Source: Aristolochia californica
Taxonomy: Eukaryota; Streptophyta; Magnoliopsida; Piperales; Aristolochiaceae
Assembly: GCA_029961685.1 (NCBI GenBank)
Contig: JARWKL010000006.1
Coordinates: 8,748,748-8,812,747, forward strand
DNA: 64,000 bases
Reading direction: 5' to 3'
The notes below the pieces were generated by a model. The model was given only the letters and a program-made list of their open reading frames with translations. It searched no databases and was not told the DNA's origin. Shown here piece after piece: positions 1 to 10,779 of this stretch (the stretch's first letter is position 1; the number at the start of each line of letters is the position of its first letter). A program made the translations under genes and the position numbers.

Positions 1-2330
1 TATTTTTGTAAGAAATGACTTATGGATTAGGAGTCAACACTCAATTAAAAATCCCCCGCCTCCCCCTTTTTCTCGATGATTGTGACACCTAATAAATAAA
101 AAATAGAAAAAGTTTGCAATCCCTAAAATTTAGAGACACTTTTTTGACTTACCTCTCTCTACATTTGTGCATTTCCATTTTAGATATATACTTTTTTGTT
201 AAAGCAAAACTTGAGTTTTCACTTTTCCCCATATCATGTAAACGAAGAGATAAAAAGGCAAATAGATCACAAAAAAATTAAAATTTTCGAGATTATGTAT
301 GCAAAACATTTAAAAAATATATAAGTAATGAAAATTTATTCACGAACCACAAATGAACACAAAAGTTTTGATATACAGGTTATGGAAATTCCACTAGTTC
401 AACCCTAATAGCTTAGATTTTTATAAGAAAGTGATTTCTAAATGATCCTACACATGTTTTAAATATGGATATGCATGCTTGAAACATTTTAAGATGCTAA
501 TGACCTATGGGATCCAAACCACAATAAAGTGAACGTGAGCTGGAATATTTACCCGAGTCAAACAAGCCATTATTTTGCCCATTTACAAAAAAGTTGACCT
601 AATTATCATAGATTCGTGTAAAGTAATCTATCAGACAATCATGCATCACAGGCTATATTTTTGTAAGAAATGACTGATGGATATGGAGTCAACACTCAGT
701 TAAAAATCCCCCGCCTCCCCCTTCTCCCAACGATTTCGAAACCTAATATATAAAAATTAGAAAGACACTTTTTGGAATTATGGCTCTCTACATTTGTGCA
801 TGCTTAAAGCATGTTAAAGATGAAATGACCAATGGGATCCAAACCTCAATAAATTCTCAAGTGAGCGCGTGGTGGGATATTTACCCGAGTTAAACAAGCC
901 ATTATTTTGCCCATTTGAAAAAAAAACTCACCTCACAATCATAGATGATTGTAAAGTTATTTATTGATCAATCATGCATAACACGCTATATTTTTTTTAA
1001 AAAATGACTTATGGATTGGAAGTCAACCCTTAGTAAAAAATGACCCGCGTCCCCCTTTTCCCGACGATTGCGAAACCTAAAATAAAAAAACTAGAAAGAT
1101 TTTGCAATCCCTAAAAATTACGGACACTTTTTGGAATTATCTGTCTCTACATTTGTACAATTCCATTTTAAATGTATTCTTTTTTCTTAAATCAAAACTT
1201 GAGTTTTCACATTTCCCTTTAACTAGTAAACAAAGAGGTAAAAAGGCAAATAGATCACAACAAAATGAAAATTATAGAATTTATGTATGCCAAAAATTTT
1301 AAAAAACAACAAATGTCAGTGACGATAGTTTATTCACACGCCACAAAAGAACACAAAATTTTTTATGTCCAAGTTCGGGAAGTTCCACTAGTTCAACCCT
1401 AATTGCTTGGAATTTTATAAGAAAGAGATATCTAATTGATCCTACTGATGTTTTAAATATGGATATGCATGCTTGAAATTTGTTAAAGATGCAAATGACC
1501 TATGGGATCCAAACCTCATTAAATTCTAAAGTGCAATTGCGGTAGGATATTTACCCGAGTCAAACAAGCCATTATTTTGCCCATTTACTAAAAAGCTGAC
1601 CTATCAATCACAGATGATTGTAAAGTGATTTATCGGTCAAGGATGTGTAAGGTCTTTATTTTTGGAGAAATGACTTATCTATTGGGAGTCAACACCCTGT
1701 TAAAAATACCCGCCTCCCCCTTTTCGCGACGATTGTGAAACCTCAAATATAAAAACAAGAAATAGTTTGAAATCCCTACAAATAATGGACACATTTTGAA
1801 ATTACCTCTCTCTACATTTGTGTAAATCCATTTTAGATGTATACTTTTTTCTTAAATCGAAACTTGAGTTTTCACTTTTCCCTTTATCTTGTAAACGAAG
1901 AGATAAAAAGGCAAATAGATCACAATAAACAGAAAATTTTGGAGTTTATGGATGCTAAAAATTTAAAACAACAAGAAATGTACGTAAAGAAAATTTATTC
2001 AGATACCACAAATGTACACAAAAGTTTTGATATCCAAGTTTGGGAAATTCCACTAGTTCAACCCTAATAGCATGGAATTTTATAAGGAAGAGATTTCGAA
2101 TTGATTGTACGCATGTTTTAAATATGGATATGCATGCTTGAAACATGTTAAGATGCAAATGACCTATGGGATCCAAACCACATTAAATTCACAAGTGATC
2201 GTGAGGTGGAATATTTACCTGTGTCCAACAAGCCATTATTTTGCCCATTTACAAAAAGCAGACCTAACAATCATAGATTCGTGTAAAGTGATTTATCAGA
2301 CAATCATGCGTCATTGGCTATATTTTTGTA
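1..2330 (+). repeat. Satellite array, left edge (mixed full and short monomers)
   Basis: Head-to-tail copies of an AT-rich unit recognised by a recurring landmark, a GAAATGACTTATGGATTGGG-like box followed by a GTCAACACTCAGTTAAAAAT box and a C-rich tract. Landmarks fall near 10, 666, 1002, 1671 and 2331, so the units are about 656, 336, 669 and 660 bp. No coding gene is supported: short open frames recur only because the same monomer recurs. I do not recognise the satellite family. Units here already resemble the higher-order repeat that follows, including the same broken dyad (CATAGATTCGTG near 610 and 2275). Confidence 0.93.
666..1001 (+). repeat. Internally deleted (short) satellite monomer
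   Basis: This monomer lacks about 300 bp of the middle of the unit. The sequence passes directly from CATTTGTGCAT, normally followed by TTCCATTTTAG, into GCTTAAAGCATG, normally preceded by GGATATGCAT. The fusion point at 797-801 is the pentamer TGCAT, present at both ends of the lost segment in ordinary monomers, so a deletion between short direct repeats is the simplest origin. It is the first of seven units with this junction. Confidence 0.88.
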
Positions 2331-5300
2331 AGAACTGACTGATGGATTAGGAGTCAAAACTCAGTAAAAAATCCCCCGCCTCCCCCTTTTTTCGACGATT
2401 GAAAAACCTAATCTATAAAAATTAGAAAGAGTTTGCAATCCCTAAAAATTAAAAACACTTTTTGGAATTATCTCTCTCCACATTTGTGCATGCTTAAAAC
2501 ATGTTAAAGATGCAAATGACCTACGGGATCCAAACCTCAATAAATTCTCAAGTGAGTGTGTGGTGGGATATTTACACGAGTTAAACAAGCCATTATTTTG
2601 CCTATTTGAAAACAAGCTGACCTCACAATCATAGATGATTGTAAAGTTATTTATTTGTCAATTATGCATAACAGGCTATATTTTTTAAAGAAATGACTTA
2701 TGGATCGGGAGTCAACCCTCAATAAAAAATGACCCGCCTCCCCCATTTCGCGACTTTTGCGAAACCTAATATAAAAAAAATAGAAAGAGTTTGCAATCCC
2801 AAAACATTACGGACACTTTTTGGAATTATCTCTCTCTACATTTGTACAATTTCAGTTTAAATGTATTGTTTTTTCTAAAATCAAAACTTGAGTTTTCACA
2901 TTTCCATTTAACTCGTAAACAAAGAGGTAAAAAGGCAAATAGATCACAACAAAATCAAAATTATAGAATTGATGTATGCTAAAAATTTAAAAAAACAAAA
3001 AATTTAAGTGATGAGAGTTTATTCACACGCCACAAATGAATACAAAATTTTTTATGTCCATGTTCGTGAAGTTCCACAAGTACAACCCTAATAGCTTGGA
3101 ATTTTATAAGAAAGTGATTTCGAATTGATCGTACGCATGTTTTAAATATGGATATGCATGCTTGAAACATGTTAAGATGCAAATGACCTATGGGATCCAA
3201 ACCACATTAAATTCACAAGTGATCGTGAGGTGGAATATTTACTTGTGTCCAACAAGCCATTATTTTGCCCATTTACAAAAAGCAGACCTAACAATCATAG
3301 ATTCGTGTAAAGTGATTTATCAGACAATCATGCGTCATTGGCTATATTTTTGTATGAACTGACTGATGGATCAGGAGTCAAAACTCAGTAAAAAATCCCC
3401 CGCCTCCCCCTTTTCCCGACGATTGAAAAACCTAATCTATAAAAATTAGAAAGAGTTTGCAATCCCTAAAAATTAAAAACACTTTTTGGAATTATCTCTC
3501 TCTACATTTGTGCATGCTTAAAACATGTTAAAGATGCAAATGACCTACGGGATCCAAACCTCAATAAATTCTCAAGTGAGCGTGTGGTGGGATATTTACA
3601 CGAGTTAAACAAGCCATTATTTTGCCTATTTGAAAAAAAGCTGACCTCACAATCATAGATGATTGTAAAGTTATTTATTGGTCAATTATGCATAACAGGC
3701 TATATTTTTTAAAGAAATGACTTATGGATCGGGAGTCAACCCTCAATAAAAAATGCCCCGCCTCCCCCTTTTCGCAACTTTTGCGAAACCTAATATAAAA
3801 AAAATAGAAAGAGTTTGCAATCCCAAAACATTACGGACACTTTTTGGAATTATCTCTCTCTACAATTGTACAATTTCAGTTTAAATGTATTGTTTTTTCT
3901 AAAATCAAAACTTGAGTTTTCACATTTCCATTTAACTCGTAAACAAAGAGGTAAAAAGGCAAATAGATCACAACAAAATCAAAATTATAGAATTGATGTT
4001 TGCTAAAAATTTAAAAAAACAAAAAATTTAAGTGATGAGAGTTTATTCACACGCCACAAATGAATACAAAATTTTTTATGTCCATGTTCGTGAAGTTCCA
4101 CAAGTACAACCCTAATAGCTTGGAATTTTATAAGAAAGTGATTTCGAATTGATCGTACGCATGTTTTAAATATGGATATGCATGCTTGAAACATGTTAAG
4201 AAGCAAATGACCTATGGGATCCAAACCACATTAAATTCACAAGTGATCGTGAGGTGGAATATTTACCTGTGTCCAACAAGCCATTATTTTGCCCATTTAC
4301 AAAAACAGACCTAACAATCATAGATTCGTGTAAAGTGATTTATCAGACAATCATGCGTCATTGGCTATATTTTTGTATGAACTGACTGATGGATCAGGAG
4401 TCAAAACTCAGTAAAAAATCCCCCGCCTCCCCCTTTTCCCGACGATTGAAAAACCTAATCTATAAAAATTAGAAAGAGTTTGCAATCCCTAAAAATTAAA
4501 AACACTTTTTGGAATTATCTCTCTCTACATTTGTGCATGCTTAAAACATGTTAAAGATGCAAATGACCTACGGCATCCAAACCTCAATAAATTCTCAAGT
4601 GAGCGTGTGGTGGGATATTTACACGAGTTAAACAAGCCATTATTTTGCCTATTTGAAAAAAAGCTGACCTCACAATCATAGATGATTGTAAAGTTATTTA
4701 TTGGTCAATTATGCATAACAGGCTATATTTTTTAAAGAAATGACTTATGGATCGGGAGTCAACCCTCAATAAAAAATGCCCCGCCTCCCCCTTTTCGCGA
4801 CTTTTGCGAAACCTAATATAAAAAAAATAGAAAGAGTTTGCAATCCCAAAACATTACGGACACTTTTTGGAATTATCTCTCTCTACATTTGTACAATTTC
4901 AGTTTAAATGCATTGTTTTTTCTAAAATCAAAACTTGAGTTTTCACATTTCCATTTAACTCGTAAACAAAGAGGTAAAAAGGCAAATAGATCACAACAAA
5001 ATCAAAATTATAGAATTGATATATGCTAAAAATTTAAAAAAACAAAAAATTTAAGTGATGAGAGTTTATTCACACGCCACAAATGAATACAAAATTTTTT
5101 ATGTCCATGTTCGTGAAGTTCCACAAGTACAACCCTAATAGCTTGGAATTTTATAAGAAAGTGATTTCGAATTGATCGTACGCATGTTTTAAATATGGAT
5201 ATGCATGCTTGAAACATGTTAAGATGCAAATGACCTATGGGATCCAAACCACATTAAATTCACAAGTGATCGTGAGGTGGAATATTTACCTGTGTCCAAC

Positions 5301-7806
5301 AAGCCATTATTTTGCCCATTTACAAAAAGCAGACCTAACAATCATAGATTCGTGTAAAGTGATTTATCAGACAATCATGCGTCATTGGCTATATTTTTGT
5401 ATGAACTGACTGATGGATCAGGAGTCAAAACTCAGTAAAAAATCCCCCGCCTCCCCCTTTTCCCGACGATTGAAAAACCTAATCTATAAAAATTAGAAAG
5501 AGTTTGCAATCCCTAAAAATTAAAAACACTTTTTGGAATTATCACTCTCTACATTTGTGCATGCTTAAAACATGTTAAAGATGCAAATGACCTACGGGAT
5601 CCAAACCTCAATAAATTCTCAAGTGAGCGTGTGGTGGGATATTTACACGAGTTAAACAAGCCATTATTTTGCCTATTTGAAAAAAAGCTGACCTCTCAAT
5701 CATAGATGATTGTAAAGTTATTTATCGATCAATTATGCATAATAGGCTATATTTTTTAAAGAAATGACTTACGGATCGGGAGTCAACCCTCAATAAAAAA
5801 TGCCCCGCCTCCCCCTTTTCCCGAATTTTGCGAAACCTAATATAAAAAAAATAGAAAGAGTTTGCAATCCCAAAATATTACGGACACTTTTTGGAATTAT
5901 CTCTCTCTACATTTGTACAATTTCAGTTTAAATGTATTGTTTTTTCTAAAATCAAAACTTGAGTTTTCACATTTCCATTTAACTCGTAAACAAAGAGGTA
6001 AAAAGGCAAATAGATCACAACAAAATCAAAATTATAGAATTGATGTATGCTAAAAATTAAAAAAAACAAAAAATTTAAGTGATGAGAGTTTATTCACACG
6101 CCACAAATGAATACAAAATTTTTTATGTCCATGTTCGTGAAGTTCCACAAGTACAACCCTAATAGCTTAATTTTATAAGAAAGTGATTTCGAATTGATCG
6201 TACGCATGTTTTAAATATGGATATGCATGCTTGAAACATGTTAAGATGCAAATGACCTATGGGATCCAAACCACATTAAATTCACAAGTGATCGTGAGGT
6301 GGAATATTTACCTGTGTCCAAATAGCCATTATTTTGCCCATTTACAAAAAAGCAGACCTAACAATCATAGATTCGTGTAAAGTGATTTATCAGACAATCA
6401 TGCGTCATTGGCTATATTTTTGTATGAACTGACTGATGGATCAGGAGTCAAAACTCAGTAAAAAATCCCCTGCCTCCCCCTTTTCCCGACGATTGAAAAA
6501 CCTAATCTATAAAAATTAGAAAGAGTTTGCAATCCCTAAAAATTAAAAACACTTTTTGGAATTATCTCTCTCTACATTTGTGCGTGCTTAAAACATGTTA
6601 AAGATGCAAATGACCTACGGGATCCAAACCTCAACAAATTTTCAAGTGAGCGTGTGGTGGGATATTTACACGAGTTAAACAAGCCATTATTTTGCCTATT
6701 TGAAAAAAAGCTGACCTCTCAATCATAGATGATTGTAAAGTTATTTATCGATCAATTATGCATAACAGGCTATATTTTTTAAAGAAATGACTTACGGATC
6801 GGGAGTCAACCCTCAATAAAAAATGCCCCGCCTCCCCCTTTTCGCGACTTTTGCGAAACTTAATATAAAAAAAATAGAAAGAGTTTGCAATCCCAAAACA
6901 TTACGGACACTTTTTGGAATTATCTCTCTCTACATTTGTACAATTTCAGTTTAAATGTATTGTTTTTTCTAAAATCAAAACTTGAGTTTTCACATTTCCA
7001 TTTAACTCGTAAACAAAGAGGTTAAAAGGCAAATAGATCACAACAAAATCAAAATTATAGAATTGATATATGCTAAAAATTTAAAAAAACAAAAAATTTA
7101 AGTGATGAGAGTTTATTCACACGCCACAAATGAATACAAAATTTTTTATGTCCATGTTCGTGAAGTTCCACAAGTTCAACCCTAATAGCTTGGAATTTTA
7201 TAAGAAAGTGATTTCGAATTGATCGTACGCATGTTTTCAATATGGATATGCATACTTGAAACATGTTAAGATGCAAATGACCTATGGGATCCAAACCACA
7301 TTAAATTCACAAGTGATCGTGAGGTGGAATATTTACCTGTGTCCAACAAGCCATTATTTTGCCCATTTATAAAAAGCAGACCTAACAATGATAGATTCGT
7401 GTAAAGTGATTTATCAGACAATCATGCGTCATTGGCTATATTTTTGTAAGAACTGACTGATGGATCAGGAGTCAAAACTCAGTAAAAAATCCCCTGCCTC
7501 CCCCTTTTCCCGACGATTGAAAAACCTAATCTATAAAAATTAGAAAGAGTTTGCAATCCCTAAAAATTAAAAACACTTTTTGGAATTATCTCTCTCTACA
7601 TTTGTGCATGCTTAAAACATGTTAAAGATGCAAATGACCTACGGGATCCAAACCTCAATAAATTCTCAAGTGAGCGTGTGGTGGGATATTTACACGAGTT
7701 AAACAAGCCATTATTTTGCCTTTTTCAAAAAAAGCTGACCTCACAATCATAGATGATTGTAAAGTTATTTATCGGTCAATTATGCATAACAGGCTATATT
7801 TTTTAA
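2331..7806 (+). repeat. Higher-order satellite repeat, period 1023-1024 bp
   Basis: The block alternates a short unit (about 359 bp, TGCAT deletion junction) with a full unit (about 665 bp). Full units start at 2689, 3713, 4736, 5760, 6783 and 7807, spaced 1024, 1023, 1024, 1023 and 1024 bp: five complete dimers with a short unit before them. Dimers are nearly identical over long stretches, much closer than neighbouring monomers elsewhere in the arm, which indicates recent amplification of the dimer. The short unit keeps the dyad ACAATCATAGATGATTGT; the full unit has it broken (CATAGATTCGTG). Confidence 0.95.
2625..2642. other. Satellite dyad ACAATCATAGATGATTGT (representative copy)
   Basis: A perfect inverted repeat of two 8-base arms around AG, present once in most monomers of both arms. 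It resembles the pseudopalindromic CAAT-N-ATTG class bound by plant homeodomain-zipper proteins, but protein binding is only inference. In full units of the 1023 bp dimer one arm is destroyed; one monomer near 25515 lacks the dyad entirely. Confidence 0.7.
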
Positions 7807-8471
7807 AGAAATGACTTACGGATCGGGAGTCAACCCTCAATAAAAAATGCCCCGCCTCCCCCTTTTCGCGACTTTTGCGAAACCTAATATAAAAAAAATA
7901 GAAAGAGTTTGCAATCCCAAAACATTACGGACACTTTTTGGAATTCTCTCTCTCTACATTTGTACAATTTCAGTTTAAATGTATTGTTTTTTCTAAAATC
8001 AAAACTTGAGTTTTCACATTTCCATTTAACTCGTAAACAAAGAGGTAAAAAGGCAAATAGATCACAACAAAATCAAAATTATAGAATTGATGTATGCTAA
8101 AAATTTTAAAAAACAAAAAATTTAAGTGATGAGAGTTTATTCACACGCCACAAATGAATACAAAATTTTTTATGTCCATGTTCGTGAAGTTCCACAAGTT
8201 CAACCCTAATAGCTTAATTTTATAAGAAAGAGATTTCTAATTGATCCTTTTCATGTTTTAAATATGGATATGCATGCTTGAAAGATGTTAAAGATGCAAA
8301 TGACCTATGGGATCCAGACCTCATTAAATTTTCAAGTGAACGTGCGGTGGGATATTTACTCGAGTCAAACATGCCGTTATTTTGCCCATTTACAAAAAAG
8401 CTGACCAAACATTCATAGATGATTGTAAAGTGATTTATCGGTTAATGATGCGTAACGGGCTATATTTTTGT
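7807..8471 (+). repeat. Hybrid monomer closing the higher-order block
   Basis: The first part (to about 8218) matches full units of the 1023 bp dimer, including the TTTGTACAATTTCAG variant. From about 8220 it reads AAGAGATTTCTAATTGATCC and continues as the general monomer type. It therefore looks like an unequal-exchange boundary where the dimer array was joined to older satellite. It shares with the unit at about 6166 the same 3-base loss (AGCTTAATTTT rather than AGCTTGGAATTTT). Confidence 0.75.
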
Positions 8472-10454
8472 AAGAAATGACTTATGGATTGGGAGTCAAC
8501 ACTCAGTTAAAAATCCTTTGCCTCCCCCTTTTCCCGACGATTGCGAAGGCTAATATATAAAAATTAAAAAGAGTTCGCAATCCCTAAAAATTACGTACAG
8601 TTTCTAGAATTATTTCTTTCTATATTTGTGCATTTCAAATTTAGATGTATTCCTTTTTCTTAAATGAAAACCTGAATTTTCAATTTTCCTTTTATCTCGT
8701 AAACGAAGTGATAAGAAAGCAAATATATCACAAAAAATGAAAATTTTACAGTTTGTGTATGCAAAAAATTTAAAAAAACAACAAATGTAATGAAAGAAAA
8801 TTTATTCACACACCACAAATGAACACAAATGTTTTGATATCCAAGTTTTGTAAATTCCACTAGTTTAACCCTTATTGCTTGGAATCTTATAAGAAAGAGA
8901 TTTCTAATTGATCCTACACGTGTTTTAAATGTGGATAAGCATGTTAGAAACATATTAACGATGCAAATGACTTATCGAATCCAAACCTCAAATAATTCTC
9001 AAGTGAACGCGCAGTGGGATATTTACCAGAGTCAAACAAGACGTTATTTTCCCCATTTAAAAAAAAGATGACCGGACAATCATAGATTATTGTAAAGTGA
9101 TTGATGGGTCAATCATTCGTAACGGGCTATATTTTTGTAAGAAATGACTTATCAATTGGGAGTCAACACTCAATTAAAAATCCCCAGCCTCACCCTTTTC
9201 CCGACGATTGCAAAACCTAATATATAAAAAATAGAAAGAGTTTGCAATCCCATAAAATTACAGACACTTTTTGGAATTATCTCTTTGTACATTTGTGCAT
9301 TTCCATTTTAGATGTATATTTCTTAAATCCAAACTTGAGTTTTCACTTTTCGCTCTATCTCTTAAACAAAGAGATAAAAAGGCAAATAGAACACTACAAT
9401 ATAAAAATTTTAGAGTTTATGTATGCAAAAAATTTAAAACAACAACAAATGTAAGTAAATAAAATTTATTCACACACCAAAAATGAACACAAAAGTTTTG
9501 ATATCCAAGTTTGGGAAATTCCACTAGTTCAGCCCTACTAGCTTGGAATTTTATAAGAAAGAGATTTCTAATTGATCCTACACATGTTTTAAATATGGAT
9601 ATGCATTCTTGGAACATGTTAAAGATGCAATTGACCTATGGGATCTAGACCTCATTAAATTGTCAAGTGAACGTACAAAAAAACATGCCATTATTTTGCC
9701 CATTTACAAAAAAACTGACCTAACAATCATAGATGATTGTAAAGAGATTTATCGGTCAATCATGTGTAACGGGCTATATTTTTGTAAGAAACGACTTATG
9801 GATTGGGAGTCAACACTTAGTTAAAAATCCTCTGCCTCCTCCTTTTCCTGACGATTGCGAAACCTAATATATAAAAATTTAAAAGAGATTGCAATCTCTT
9901 ACAATTACGAACACTTTTTGGAATTCTGTCTTTCTACATTTGTGCATTTCAAATTTGCATGCATCCCTTTTTCTTAAATCAAAACCTGAGTTTTCACTTT
10001 TCCCTTTATCTCGTAAACAAAGAGATAAAAAGGCAAATAGATCACAACAAAATGAAAATTTTAGAGTTTATGTATGCAAAAAATTTAAAACAACAAAAAA
10101 TGTAAGGAAAAAAAATTTATTCAGACACCACAAATGAACACAAAAGTTTTTTATATCCAGGTTTTGTAAATTCCACTACTTCAACCCTTTTAGCTTGGAA
10201 TTTTATAAGAAAGATATTTCTAATTGATCGTACACATGTTTTAAATGTGGATATGCATGTTTGAAACATATTAAATATGCAAATGACTTATCGGATCCAA
10301 ACCTCATTAAGTTCTCAAGTGAACGTGTGGTTGGATATTTACCTGAGTCAAACTAGCCGTTATTTTCCCCATTTACAAAAATGATGACGACACAATCATA
10401 GATTATTGTAAAGTGATTTATGGTTCAATCATTCGTAACGGGCTATATTTTTGT

Positions 10455-10779
10455 AAGAAATGACTTATGGATTGATATCCAAGTTTGGGAAATTCCACTA
10501 GTTCAACCCTAATAACTTGAAATATTTTAAGAAAGTAATTTCTAATTGATCCTACACATGTTTTAAATATGGATATGCATGTTTGAAACATGTTAAAGAT
10601 GCAAATGACCAATGGGATCCAAACCTCATTAAATTCTCAAGTGAACGTGTGTTGGGATATTTACCTGAGTCGAATAAGCCAGTATTTTGCCCATTGACAA
10701 AAAAGTTGACCTAACAATCATAGATGATTGTAAAGTGATTTATCAGTCTATCATGCGTAACAGGCTATTTTTTTTTGTA
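10455..10779 (+). repeat. Truncated satellite monomer (about 325 bp)
   Basis: The sequence goes from TTATGGATTG directly into ATATCCAAGTTTGGG at about 10474. About 340 bp between the landmark box and the GATATCCAAG box is missing. TTG is shared by both edges, so this is another microhomology-bounded deletion, independent of the TGCAT class. Confidence 0.8.

Noticed and set aside
2331..7806. Regularly spaced repeats as a CRISPR-like array
   Set aside because: Units are 359-665 bp, contiguous without unique spacers, in plant DNA with no cas genes.
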